Assembly (NCBI GenBank): GCA_927417275.1
Contig: CAKMJV010000010.1
Span: forward strand, 1-64,000
Length of the DNA: 64,000 nucleotides
Direction: 5' to 3'
DNA from: an uncultured Clostridia bacterium
GTDB taxonomy: Bacteria > Bacillota > Clostridia > Peptostreptococcales > Acidaminobacteraceae
The notes beneath the pieces are model-generated. The model did not search any database. It had not been told where the DNA came from and worked only from the letters and a program-made list of their open reading frames with translations. A program made the translations under genes and the position numbers. Below, one piece after another: positions 43,733 through 52,624 of the stretch (position 1 is the stretch's first letter; the number at the start of each line of letters is the position of its first letter).

Positions 43733-45231
43733 CACTCTACGTCCCTTCTTGGTAATTTTATGGTTACTTTCGTATATTCGCCCAATACGCTCTCAAAATG
43801 CATGATGTGGTCGACTTCAAAAAAGTGTCTTAGTCGCTCATAGACATTGCCAAGACCCAATCCCGTCGTATGTCCACCACGATCGGCAAGTCGTGTAAAG
43901 TCACCCAAATTTAAGCGCTGAACTTCCTTTGCTTCGATGCCTTCTCCATTGTCTACGATGTCCACTTGAACTTTATCATCGATCCATTGCGCCAGAATTT
44001 TTATACGCCCTGCTTCTGTTTTGTTTTTAAAACCATGTATAAGTGCATTTTCTATGATGGGTTGCAAAATCAAAGGTGGCATTTCAAAATCTTTTACCGC
44101 GTTATCCAGTTCAAACTCAAATAAAAACTGCTCTCCAAACCGCACGCGCATAAGTTCATAGTATTTTCGAGCATTGTCAAACTCTTGATCCAAGCGCACT
44201 TTGTTTTGCAAACTTTGAATATTATATCTAAAGAGTGAAGATAAGTTCTCTAGGAAAAATGCCGTTCGATCTGCATCTTCTATGATAGCGAGTTGCATGC
44301 CCGCATTTAATGTGTTGAATAAAAAATGGGGGTTTATTTGTGATTGAAGCGCCATTAGCTCTGCTTGATTTAGCGAATACTGCATTTTCAACTTCTCTGT
44401 TTCAGATACGCGTAGTTTGTTTTCCGTTTCTACTTTGTCTTCAAGTTCAGAGATGTATTCTTGGATATGATTCGCCATATCGTAAAAGGTGTCTTTTAGC
44501 ACTTCTGCTTCTTTAAAATGCTTTTCCTTTTTACGTTCGAAAGAATAAATACCACTAGCGATGTCCTCAGCACGTTTACTAAGTTCTATAATAGGACTGG
44601 TAACATTTGTTGAAAATGAGAACACAAAAAACAAACTTAATGCAACCAGCAAAATGACGATGACAATTAAACGCATTTGAATTTCTGAGAATTTTGAGGT
44701 TAATTGCATATAGTTTTCTAAATTGATTTTAAAATCTAGACTTTCAAGTTTTTGCACCTTCTGATCGATATATTCGCCAATGGTAAGCATTTCACTATAT
44801 GCAAATAAATAGCGCTCTGTATTTCTACCGCGTTTGTACTCAATGGCATCTTCAGAAACTTCTAAATAGGCGTTTAACAATTTACCAATATTCCGCATTT
44901 GAAGACTCGTGTTTTCACTGTTATCCGAATCGTTAATTGCGTTTGAAAAACTCAAAAGTGCGTTGTAGTTATCTAAATATAGAACAAAACTGTCTGAACT
45001 CTTAGAGGCAAGATAGGACTCAAGGGCCATCTCGAATTGCGCCATGTGATTGTTCATTTTATCAAGTTCAATACTGGTTGTAAACATCTCATTAATCTGC
45101 TGATTCACTTTAAATGTCGTATAAAACGTGTACAAAAATCCTGACAAAAAGCAAATTAAGATAACCACTATAAATGTGAACACTTTTCTTTTTAATGTAT
45201 TTTGTAGAAGCAATCCTTTAAATCTACGCAT
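43732..45231 (-). CDS. YesM/LytS-type sensor histidine kinase, sensor cassette
   Basis: A 499-residue membrane kinase. It has a first helix at about 15-37, an outside domain of about 145 residues and a second helix near 185-205. HAMP and a coiled coil follow, then the His_kinase motif SQINPHFLFNTLNAG near 295. The ATPase has PLILQPIIENALIHGF, DNGEGIEAKEV and GLGLGNVYERL. This is the PF06580 class that pairs with YesN-type regulators, and its gene overlaps the next. The outside domain is short and helical, as expected for a kinase read through a separate binding protein. Flanking binding-protein genes support that view. Confidence 0.9.
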   Translation of the reverse strand: MRRFKGLLLQNTLKRKVFTFIVVILICFLSGFLYTFYTTFKVNQQINEMFTTSIELDKMNNHMAQFEMALESYLASKSSDSFVLYLDNYNALLSFSNAINDSDNSENTSLQMRNIGKLLNAYLEVSEDAIEYKRGRNTERYLFAYSEMLTIGEYIDQKVQKLESLDFKINLENYMQLTSKFSEIQMRLIVIVILLVALSLFFVFSFSTNVTSPIIELSKRAEDIASGIYSFERKKEKHFKEAEVLKDTFYDMANHIQEYISELEDKVETENKLRVSETEKLKMQYSLNQAELMALQSQINPHFLFNTLNAGMQLAIIEDADRTAFFLENLSSLFRYNIQSLQNKVRLDQEFDNARKYYELMRVRFGEQFLFEFELDNAVKDFEMPPLILQPIIENALIHGFKNKTEAGRIKILAQWIDDKVQVDIVDNGEGIEAKEVQRLNLGDFTRLADRGGHTTGLGLGNVYERLRHFFEVDHIMHFESVLGEYTKVTIKLPRRDVE

Positions 45232-45252
45232 TTATATACCTCGCAAATGGAA

Positions 45253-46197
45253 TCATTCGATATTTAATGTTTCAAAAGGTACATTCACGTAGGATGAGAC
45301 ACCTTCATCACGAACCAACTGATCTAAATAGTAAACGGCATATTCGCCAATTTCCGTAAAGCCTTCAACGATACTCGCGTAGATCAACTCTTTCTCGATG
45401 CCATCTACAATTTCTTGCGTGTCACCACTGGCGATTATTTTTATCTCACCTACGCGGTTTCGATCTACCAAGACGCGAATAATACGATTTACATCGACTG
45501 GATCCGTACAAATTAACACATCAACAGAACCCACATCGTCTAGCAGGGCATCCATATGCAGTTCAGCACGCACCGTATACGTATACTTTATCGCTGACAA
45601 TTCAACCGCTTCGGATTTGGACACCACTTCTTGTACGCCATTTACAAAATTGTTGGTTGCTATGGATGTTTCATCAAGATACTCACTGCCTAACAAAATC
45701 CCTATGTTGCCTTCATAATCAATTGCCTCAAGCGCCAGTTGTGCAGCATGTCTTCCAAGATTAAACTTATTCGTGCCAATATAAACATCTCGATTTGAAT
45801 CTGGCGCGTCATTGCCTATGGTTATAACAAATATACCCAGTTCAGCACATTGATTAATCGCTTCAGTTGCTAGGCCGTTATTGCTCAATCTTAAAATAAC
45901 GCCTTCCACTTCAGTGATCGCGATCATTCTAAATACATCTTCTAGAGGCAATTTCCCCACTTCGTAAATTTCATAAACGATGTTGTAAAGCGTTTTCGCG
46001 CTCTCAACGCCGCCAACAAAACGGTCGTAGGCATATGACGTGGTGTCATCTGTTACGATGGCAATATGTTTATAATTAGGGACCAAGTCATCTGTTTTAA
46101 TGATCGGCACACTGTTTATTTTATTAAATGTCGTCACACTGAGTATTACCAATGCAAAAATAATAATCAACTCAATCGTTTGTATAATATATTTCAT
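45253..46197 (-). CDS. Membrane-anchored sugar-binding protein, sensor cassette
   Basis: About 314 residues. A hydrophobic N-terminal segment (IIQTIELIIIFALVILSVTTF, residues about 4-24, given here by position) lacks a lipobox and probably stays as an anchor. The rest is a type-1 periplasmic fold: HIAIVTDDTTSYAYDRFVGG, VEGVILRLSNNG, YIGTNKFNLGRHAAQLALEAI (each within family pattern) and IIASGDTQEIVDGIEKE. Longer frames run back through a promoter and the preceding terminator, so the ATG at 46197 is used. It is first in the cassette, 21 nt before the kinase. The anchored form fits direct contact with the kinase outside domain. Confidence 0.82.
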   Translation of the reverse strand: MKYIIQTIELIIIFALVILSVTTFNKINSVPIIKTDDLVPNYKHIAIVTDDTTSYAYDRFVGGVESAKTLYNIVYEIYEVGKLPLEDVFRMIAITEVEGVILRLSNNGLATEAINQCAELGIFVITIGNDAPDSNRDVYIGTNKFNLGRHAAQLALEAIDYEGNIGILLGSEYLDETSIATNNFVNGVQEVVSKSEAVELSAIKYTYTVRAELHMDALLDDVGSVDVLICTDPVDVNRIIRVLVDRNRVGEIKIIASGDTQEIVDGIEKELIYASIVEGFTEIGEYAVYYLDQLVRDEGVSSYVNVPFETLNIE

Positions 46198-46231
46198 AAT
46201 TCCCACACTTTTTCTTATTTTAATCTCTTCC

Positions 46232-46260
46232 ATTATAATTGAGCAGGCGAAATAATACAA
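46232..46260 (-). promoter_or_regulatory. Promoter of the sugar-sensor cassette
   Basis: -35 TTGTAT at 46255-46260, 17-nt spacer, -10 TATAAT at 46232-46237. The start near 46225 precedes the ATG at 46197. Confidence 0.75.
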
Positions 46261-46272
46261 ATAGAGTATATA

Positions 46273-46308
46273 AAAAAGCATCTGATTCAGTTGCTCAATC
46301 AGATGCTC
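46273..46308 (-). terminator. Terminator after the GGDEF-EAL gene
   Basis: AGCATCTGATT and AATCAGATGCT form an 11-bp perfect stem with an 8-nt loop, followed on the minus strand by six T. Confidence 0.92.
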
Positions 46309-46316
46309 TATTGAAA

Positions 46317-49142
46317 TTATGCTTTTAACCAAGCTATGATATCCTCTATGCGTTTAGGCCTAGAAAAGTGATATCCCTGACCTTCATCACACCCTCTTTC
46401 AATTAAATCTGCTAACTGATCTGTGGTTTCTATCCCTTCAGCGATTACTTTCAGTTTTAAACTATTTGCTAGTCCTATTATCGCATTTACAATTTCCCAA
46501 CCCGTTTGATCCTTTGATTCTTTTATAAACGTGCGATCGATTTTAAGGTGATTTAGTGGCAAGTTTTTCAGGTAGGACAATGAAGAATAACCGGTTCCAA
46601 AATCATCAATCGAAAATTGAATGCCTAGATTTCTTAAGGCAGTTATCACTTGACTGGCCTTTTCAAAATCGTTTAAGAACATGCCTTCAGTAACTTCAAA
46701 TGTCAAACGACTGGCATCAATTCCAAATTGCTCAACCAAACTTTCAACCAGACTGACAAATGTTGGTTCGTAGAATTGAACCACCGATATGTTAATCGCT
46801 ACACTTAATTCACCTAAATGATGTTCAGCTAGTAACTTATAGTCTGACATACATTTTTTTAGCACCCATTCACCAATACCAATAATTTGCTTTGTTTCTT
46901 CCACCAGTGAAATGAACGCATCAGGGGGAACCAAACCAAACTGTGGTGAATCCCAACGAATAAGTGCTTCTAGCGCTGTGGTTTTTTGTGTTTTTAAGTC
47001 TATGATCGGTTGATAAACCATATGGAACTCTTCTCGTGCAACGGCATCATTCAGCGCATTGATCATCTCTAAACGCTTTCTAGATTTATCATTCATATGC
47101 GCACTATAAAATTCGTAACTGCCTCTATTGCCTTCTTTAGCATGGTTTAAAGCAATATTTGTGAATTTAAACAAATCAGAAGGCGTCTGCGTATCATTTG
47201 GGTATGAACTTATACCAATCGAGCATCCTACCCTTATGTCCTTTACTGAAGTCGTTACAGGTTTCTTAAATAACAAGACGATTTCATCACATTTCGTAAT
47301 AACTGTATCCAGTGACTTCGATTTTAACAACAAGCCGAACTCATCACCGCCTAATCTAAATAAAAGATCTTGTTGATCTAGAACACTTTCTAATCGCTTG
47401 GCTATGTTTTGAATGATTTCATCTCCAATTTTGAAACTGTAGGCATCATTGATTTTTCTTAACTCATCGATGCCTACCGAGACCAAGGAGACAAATGGAT
47501 AGGTTTCATTTGGCGACAATTCTTTCAATAGATTTTGAAGTGCACGCGTATTTAACAAATCCGTTTGTCCGTCAAAGTTTTCTAAATAGTCAATCATGCG
47601 ATCTTTCTTAATGCGTTCATCTATTTCTTCTTTTAGGCGTTCATTTTGGACGTTAAGCTTAAATATGGTTTCTTTTATTTCATGTTGCATCTCGTTAAAA
47701 GCTTCTGACAAGTTCCCTATTTCATCTTCAGATTCTATCTCAAAATGGGTCGTATAGCCAGAGCCCTTTATTTCCTTAACTTTTATCGTAAACTCATTTA
47801 ATTTTCTAGTTAATTTCGAATTGTATAGGATAATCATTGTCAAAACAAAGAAAGTGATAATGATAGCGATATACATTTGCTCTCTTAATACGTTTTTTGA
47901 TTCGTGTAAGATCTGATTTTCCGCACTTAAATAGACGGCATAAACCTCCTCTTTGGGTAATACCAAAGCGACTGTCCATTTGTCTTCATAGAACCCTTTT
48001 TCTTGTGACCAAGTTAGAAAAGATTGAGCGGGTTTTGATATCATATAATAGGCGTTGCCATCGATATCTATTTCTTTCATCTGTTGAAAATCGGACATCA
48101 CAAGCGATTTTATGGATTCAAAACGGCTATCGCTTAATTTGATATCTAGTGTATTAAATCCAGTCTCTGTTATTTGCTCGATATCCATTAAGCCTAAACG
48201 TTCATGACCATAAGGATTAACTGCCAATACTTGTCCATTTGACTGTGTTATTAGTGCAAACCCATTATCCCCCAACTGGATGCCTTCGATGTAATCTAAT
48301 AAGAAGGACAAGGGAATGTCGTATGTCATCTGACCTATAAACTGTTCATTATTTAAAGACCAAATGGGATAAGCCAACCCCAAAATTATTTCACCCGTAA
48401 TCCCGTCCTGCACGGGTTTTGAAGTTCGGATTAATCGACCACTTGCTCTCAGTCGCAGCTCATGCCAATCCTTTAAAATACCAGGATTAAAGGTTTCCCA
48501 TATGGGCTGATCATAGAGTTCTGGATAGACATCATAGACACTTTCGCCGATGTTTTTCCACGGTGACATCCGCGTAAAATCAGCAGATTCACTGCCCATA
48601 AAATAGACTTGAACTTTTTTTGCACCCAATTTTGCAAAACTAGGTAAAAACAAGTCCATAAACGCGGAATCCTCAATTTGAGCGATGATTTCGGGTGGTA
48701 TTTCTCCATTTTCATCTAGCAGGTATCTGCCCATGAAGACGGTTGAGGGTTCACCCATTACATTTTGAATCCAATTCCCGTTATTAACCAATGCATCTTG
48801 GAAATAGGGCGTCCCTCTAAGTGCCTCTTTCAATTCGCCCCATGTATGCGCGTGGTTAAAATATGTCTGAACCGTATCGCCTAGTATTTCCATTTCATTT
48901 AAATATTGCTTAAATTCATAATCGACATTTGACACGATTTCAGCTAAATGGGCTTGATAATACGAAGTAATAAAAGCATCTAGTTCGCTGTCCATGGTTT
49001 CTAGCGTATGCTCTGAAAGTTTTGACACACTTAGTTGCGTATAGAGAATAATCGTAATCACACCTATGATGACGATTAAAATGGTACTAAGGGTTATTTT
49101 GAAATTTAGACTGCTTCGATAGCGCTGCAACAAATACTTCAT
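46317..49142 (-). CDS. Cache-GGDEF-EAL c-di-GMP signalling protein
   Basis: A 941-residue membrane protein. It has a first helix at about 12-32, a large outside Cache-type domain to about 420 and a second helix near 425-445. HAMP follows, then GGDEF with intact RLGGDEFGLL near 615 and EAL with ALEALIRWDSP near 705, DDFGTGYSSLSYL near 850 and AEGIETTDQ near 905. Both catalytic sets look whole, so either synthesis or breakdown is possible. The RxxD product-inhibition site before GGDEF is absent (DQQD in its place). The gene has a good GAGG site. It is a single gene ended by a strong terminator. Confidence 0.92.
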   Translation of the reverse strand: MKYLLQRYRSSLNFKITLSTILIVIIGVITIILYTQLSVSKLSEHTLETMDSELDAFITSYYQAHLAEIVSNVDYEFKQYLNEMEILGDTVQTYFNHAHTWGELKEALRGTPYFQDALVNNGNWIQNVMGEPSTVFMGRYLLDENGEIPPEIIAQIEDSAFMDLFLPSFAKLGAKKVQVYFMGSESADFTRMSPWKNIGESVYDVYPELYDQPIWETFNPGILKDWHELRLRASGRLIRTSKPVQDGITGEIILGLAYPIWSLNNEQFIGQMTYDIPLSFLLDYIEGIQLGDNGFALITQSNGQVLAVNPYGHERLGLMDIEQITETGFNTLDIKLSDSRFESIKSLVMSDFQQMKEIDIDGNAYYMISKPAQSFLTWSQEKGFYEDKWTVALVLPKEEVYAVYLSAENQILHESKNVLREQMYIAIIITFFVLTMIILYNSKLTRKLNEFTIKVKEIKGSGYTTHFEIESEDEIGNLSEAFNEMQHEIKETIFKLNVQNERLKEEIDERIKKDRMIDYLENFDGQTDLLNTRALQNLLKELSPNETYPFVSLVSVGIDELRKINDAYSFKIGDEIIQNIAKRLESVLDQQDLLFRLGGDEFGLLLKSKSLDTVITKCDEIVLLFKKPVTTSVKDIRVGCSIGISSYPNDTQTPSDLFKFTNIALNHAKEGNRGSYEFYSAHMNDKSRKRLEMINALNDAVAREEFHMVYQPIIDLKTQKTTALEALIRWDSPQFGLVPPDAFISLVEETKQIIGIGEWVLKKCMSDYKLLAEHHLGELSVAINISVVQFYEPTFVSLVESLVEQFGIDASRLTFEVTEGMFLNDFEKASQVITALRNLGIQFSIDDFGTGYSSLSYLKNLPLNHLKIDRTFIKESKDQTGWEIVNAIIGLANSLKLKVIAEGIETTDQLADLIERGCDEGQGYHFSRPKRIEDIIAWLKA

Positions 49143-49158
49143 ATCAATTCCTCATGAT

Positions 49159-49593
49159 TTAAATCGTAATGCCGTCAAGCAAAAGTTCTTGTAAGAACGG
49201 CGAAAGCGTGTCAACGTCTAATTCTGAGTAATCACACCATTTCGTACATATCAAATCTACATCATCTTCTTTAGGCGCAAGACTTAAAGTGTGTTTAGGT
49301 TTTACCTTAAAAATAAAACCCACCAGATGCATGGTCATCTTTCCATGTTCAGGATCTGTATAGTTGACAACTTGCGCATCAGATTTCAAATAACTGACTG
49401 TGCTAATCTCCAACCCCGTTTCCTCTAAAACTTCTCGAATAAGTGTCGTATCAGGTGACTCACCAAATTGGATTTTACCACCTGGCAAATCCCATAACCC
49501 CTTATTAGGGCCACTTGATTTTTGGACCAGTAGGATTTGATGGTCTTGAACGATTACGCCATACACCGAAATTTCTTGCTGCCTTTGTACCAT
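49159..49593 (-). CDS. Nudix hydrolase
   Basis: A 144-residue protein with a full Nudix box: GGKIQFGESPDTTLIREV followed by LEETGLEI, holding the REVxEE metal ligands near residues 53-60. It would hydrolyse a nucleoside diphosphate linked to another group. The N-terminus (SVYGVIVQDHQILLVQ) and the WDLPGG segment are typical. The family covers many substrates, for example oxidised dNTPs or ADP-ribose, and nothing here selects one. It follows an aminotransferase gene by 43 nt and precedes the GGDEF-EAL gene by 16 nt on the same strand. Confidence 0.9.
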   Translation of the reverse strand: MVQRQQEISVYGVIVQDHQILLVQKSSGPNKGLWDLPGGKIQFGESPDTTLIREVLEETGLEISTVSYLKSDAQVVNYTDPEHGKMTMHLVGFIFKVKPKHTLSLAPKEDDVDLICTKWCDYSELDVDTLSPFLQELLLDGITI

Positions 49594-49636
49594 AAAAATA
49601 CGCTCCCATTTAATATACTTTATTCAAATGACTCAG

Positions 49637-50821
49637 TCATAAAATCATTTCTTTTAATATTTTACCCAATCTTTCGATGCCTTCAACTATTTTTTCTTCT
49701 GGCATATTAGAAAAATTTAACCGCATGGCATTTTCTCTGCCTCCATTTGGATAAAATGATCCGCCAGGTACAAACGCAACTTTGTTTTCGATGGCTTTTA
49801 CCAAAATTTTTCTGGTATCCACATGATCGGGCAATATAACCCAAACAAATAAACCACCTTTTGGAATTTCATACACTGCAGAATCTGGGAAAAAACGCTT
49901 CATGGCATCAGACATTACTTGTAATCTCTTTTTATAAACCGTACGGATAGAATCTATATGTGCATCAAAATCATATAAATCTAAGAACATACTGAGTTCT
50001 CGTTGCGCCAGTGAACTGGTTTGTAAATCGGCACTTTGCTTAACCAAAATATATTTGTTTAAAATTTCAGGCGATGCACAAACCCAGCCGATTCTAATCC
50101 CCGGAGAAAAAGTTTTCGAAAAAGTACCCAAATAAACCACACGTCCATCCGTATCTAAGGACTTAACTGAAGCGATGCTCGTACCTTCAAATCTCAACTC
50201 GCCATATGGATTATCTTCTATTATGACCAAGTTATATTTTTCAGCTATTTTTATAAGTCCTCTACGGCGTTCAAGTGACCATGTGCGTCCAGAAGGGTTT
50301 TGAAAATCAGGTATGACATATACGAATTTTACATTTGGCGTTTCAATAATCGATTTTTCTAAATCCTCTAAAATCATCCCCTCTGAATCCGTTTCTACTT
50401 CCTTGAAAGCACATTGATAGGCTTTAAAGGCATTTACGGCTCCCAAATAACTTGGACTCTCACATAGAACGTAATCACCTGGATTGATAAAAATCTTTCC
50501 TGTAAAATCAAGACCTTGTTGAGATCCACTGGTAATCAAAATGTCATCGCGATTACATTGGATGCCCATATCGTTTTGTCTCTGAGCTATTTTTTCGCGC
50601 AGTGGTGCGAACCCTTCTGTGGTACTGTATTGTAAGGCTTCTCTTCCATTCTCATCAAGGACTTTACAAGCAACGGCTTTCATCGCCTCGATGGGAAACA
50701 ATTCAGGCGCGGGCAATCCACCCGCAAAAGAAATGATTTCAGGTTGCTGTGTCAATTTTAAAATTTCTCGAATTTCTGATGCTTTGATTGCCTTTGCACG
50801 TTCTGAATAAAGATGTTCCAT
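49637..50821 (-). CDS. PLP-dependent aminotransferase (LysN/2-aminoadipate type)
   Basis: A 394-residue fold-type I enzyme of the MocR-related catalytic branch, without a DNA-binding domain. Features are IISFAGGLPAPELFP near residue 28, LITSGSQQGLDFTGK near 95, VYVIPDFQNPSGRTWS near 165 and PLP lysine in LGTFSKTFSPGIRIGWV near 232. LysN-like proteins act on 2-aminoadipate, branched-chain or aromatic substrates. None can be preferred here. It lies 11 nt after ndk on the same strand and has a GGAGG-like site. Confidence 0.88.
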   Translation of the reverse strand: MEHLYSERAKAIKASEIREILKLTQQPEIISFAGGLPAPELFPIEAMKAVACKVLDENGREALQYSTTEGFAPLREKIAQRQNDMGIQCNRDDILITSGSQQGLDFTGKIFINPGDYVLCESPSYLGAVNAFKAYQCAFKEVETDSEGMILEDLEKSIIETPNVKFVYVIPDFQNPSGRTWSLERRRGLIKIAEKYNLVIIEDNPYGELRFEGTSIASVKSLDTDGRVVYLGTFSKTFSPGIRIGWVCASPEILNKYILVKQSADLQTSSLAQRELSMFLDLYDFDAHIDSIRTVYKKRLQVMSDAMKRFFPDSAVYEIPKGGLFVWVILPDHVDTRKILVKAIENKVAFVPGGSFYPNGGRENAMRLNFSNMPEEKIVEGIERLGKILKEMIL

Positions 50822-50832
50822 ACTGCCCCCTC

Positions 50833-51237
50833 CTAATTAAACCAAATTTCAATCTCAGTCTGTGCACTTTCTAATGAATCAGAACCATGTACACAATTTT
50901 CAGTATAACCATTAGCAAATCGCCCTCTGATGGATCCCATATCGGCTTTTAAGTAATCCGTTGCCCCGTTGACTCCTCTTACAATTTCTATCGCCTGCTC
51001 ACCACTTAACACGATAGCAATCATCATTCCAGATTTCATAAATGCCATTAATCGCGGATAAAAATCTTTGCCTATATGCGCTTGATAATGCCTTGCTAAT
51101 TGTTCCTCTGTGGCAAAAACAGACTTGATTTGTTCGACTTCAAGACCCTTTTCCTCATACATTTTTAAAAGTGTGCCAATGAGTTTGCGTTTTACCGCAT
51201 CTGGTTTAATAAGTACAAGTGTTTTTTCATACGCCAT
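50833..51237 (-). CDS. ndk: Nucleoside diphosphate kinase
   Basis: A 134-residue enzyme that moves the terminal phosphate from one NTP to an NDP. It has TLVLIKPDAVKR at the N-terminus and the phospho-histidine in NCVHGSDSLESA near residue 116. The size is normal. The ATG at 51237 follows GGAGG. Four residues of a longer frame are dropped because they contain that site. It is divergent from bioY and leads a run ndk, aminotransferase, Nudix, GGDEF-EAL on the minus strand. Confidence 0.96.
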   Translation of the reverse strand: MAYEKTLVLIKPDAVKRKLIGTLLKMYEEKGLEVEQIKSVFATEEQLARHYQAHIGKDFYPRLMAFMKSGMMIAIVLSGEQAIEIVRGVNGATDYLKADMGSIRGRFANGYTENCVHGSDSLESAQTEIEIWFN

Positions 51238-51265
51238 AAAAACCTCCACGTCAATTTTTCAAACA

Positions 51266-51320
51266 ATTGTCAACCCTGCATAAAAATATAGTTGACAATC
51301 GATTTGTTTTTTTTTATACT
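51266..51320 (+). promoter_or_regulatory. BirA operator overlapping the bioY promoter
   Basis: ATTGTCAACC at 51266-51275 and AGTTGACAAT at 51290-51299 are arms of a BirA-type operator separated by 14 nt. The right arm overlaps a -35 TTGACA at 51292-51297. The spacer is 17 nt and the -10 is TATACT at 51315-51320. Biotin-bound BirA would block the promoter. Confidence 0.87.
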
Positions 51321-51349
51321 GATTAAAGACTAAAAATGAGGAGTTAACT

Positions 51350-51892
51350 ATGAAAACCAAAGATTTAATATTAATTGCTATGTTTGCATCTATTACTGCT
51401 GTTTTGTCTCTATTGCCAGCCATCCCACTCCCCTTTTCTCCTGTACCAATAACTTTCCAGGTACTGGGTGTGTTCTTAGCAGGTGCAATATTAGGAGGCA
51501 GAAGAGGTTTCCTTTCTCAACTGCTCTATGTGATACTCGGTTGTGTAGGGCTTCCAATTTTTGCAGGGGGTCAAGCAGGACTATCCGTCCTCGTTGGACC
51601 TACAGGTGGTTATCTTATAGGTTTTGTCATCGCGGCAGGTATCGTCGGACTGATCGTCGAAAAGAATGAGAACAATAAGTTTTCTCATGCACTATTCGCT
51701 ATGTGTCTTGGTTTAATCGTTATTTACGTTCTCGGAACCATACAATTGAGTCTTGTAACTGGTTTGCCCTTAAAAAAAGCATTTCTCGTCGGTTCATTGC
51801 CTTATATCCCACTTGATGTTATAAAAGGAATATTTGCTGTACTTGTTGCCATCCCCACGCGTGCCAGACTCAAACAATTAAAACTTTGTTAA
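51350..51892 (+). CDS. bioY: Biotin transporter BioY
   Basis: A 180-residue membrane protein with six predicted helices. LPFSPVPITFQVLGVFLAGA at about 27-46 and GGQAGLSVLVGPTGGYLIGF at about 77-96 are the hallmark segments of BioY, the biotin-binding S component of ECF transporters. It imports biotin, alone or with the shared ECF module. A BirA operator covers its promoter. GAGGAG lies 5-8 nt before the ATG. No biotin synthesis genes adjoin it, which suggests the cell may depend on outside biotin, though that cannot be decided from one window. Confidence 0.95.
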   Translation: MKTKDLILIAMFASITAVLSLLPAIPLPFSPVPITFQVLGVFLAGAILGGRRGFLSQLLYVILGCVGLPIFAGGQAGLSVLVGPTGGYLIGFVIAAGIVGLIVEKNENNKFSHALFAMCLGLIVIYVLGTIQLSLVTGLPLKKAFLVGSLPYIPLDVIKGIFAVLVAIPTRARLKQLKLC

Positions 51893-51898
51893 ATAGTT

Positions 51899-51935
51899 AA
51901 AGCGCTCAAACAAGTTCAAACTTTTTTGAGCGCTT
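51899..51935. terminator. Hairpin between bioY and a convergent unknown gene
   Basis: AAGCGCTCAAA pairs with TTTGAGCGCTT, with a few further pairs after one mismatch. T tracts are weak on both sides, so it may act as a modest bidirectional terminator. Confidence 0.6.
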
Positions 51936-51958
51936 CTCTGTACAACGACTCAAAGCCG

Positions 51959-52624
51959 TTAAATAACAAACTCTTTTATTAAATTATTAGCCGACTTTAA
52001 ATAGTAACTTTTTATGTTTGGATGGGTTTCTATCATAGACAAGTAATAAGTTGCTTCAGCTATTAATAAATTATAAGTCAAATGGTCTCTAACGGTGATT
52101 ACATCATTTACTTCAGTGGGTTCTTCACTGAATAATTGCATCAGTTTTAGTCGTTGAGATGCAATTTCTAGCAGTACTGCGGGTACAGACTTAAAGGTTG
52201 TATTTAACCGCGCCATCTGAATATGATTTTTATCCAGCAAGTTCATGTATACATATCGCCAAAATAAAAACCTTTTAGGCACCTTGACGCGTTGAATCTC
52301 CCCTAGTAAACCAATACGGTCTCCAAGATGATATCGACCCATACACTGTAGCAGTTGTATGATGTTCTCAACTGATTGACTTATCATCGCATGCGCTTCA
52401 ATCCGCTGAAGCACTTCATTAAACCCTTCTATATCTGTACACAAATACAATTTCCTTAAGGCCAAGTAAAAATTTCGGTCGATTGCACGCCTTTCTAAAG
52501 TTGTGAATGCCAACAAAGAAAAAATGATCAATACCAGTCCTTGAAACATGTCTCGATTAATCGCCCAAACCAAAGACGTTAGAATCAAAACCGATAGTAA
52601 AATGATTTTGGTAATTTTACTCAT
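51959..52624 (-). CDS. Unknown protein with two N-terminal membrane helices
   Basis: A 221-residue protein I do not recognise. Residues about 5-20 (ILLSVLILTSLVWAI) and about 27-42 (FQGLVLIIFSLLAFTTL) are hydrophobic and likely span the membrane. The rest is a basic, helix-rich cytoplasmic-type domain (for example LRKLYLCTDIEGFNEVLQRIEA and LLEIASQRLKLMQLF) without a clear active-site motif. The spacing of helices loosely recalls tetratricopeptide-like packing, but I cannot show it. Its start overlaps the end of the next unknown gene by 4 nt, so the two are coupled. Confidence 0.6.
   Translation of the reverse strand: MSKITKIILLSVLILTSLVWAINRDMFQGLVLIIFSLLAFTTLERRAIDRNFYLALRKLYLCTDIEGFNEVLQRIEAHAMISQSVENIIQLLQCMGRYHLGDRIGLLGEIQRVKVPKRFLFWRYVYMNLLDKNHIQMARLNTTFKSVPAVLLEIASQRLKLMQLFSEEPTEVNDVITVRDHLTYNLLIAEATYYLSMIETHPNIKSYYLKSANNLIKEFVI

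Noticed and set aside
46198-46332. Longer N-terminus for the anchored binding protein
   Set aside because: It would run through a promoter and the terminator of the preceding gene.
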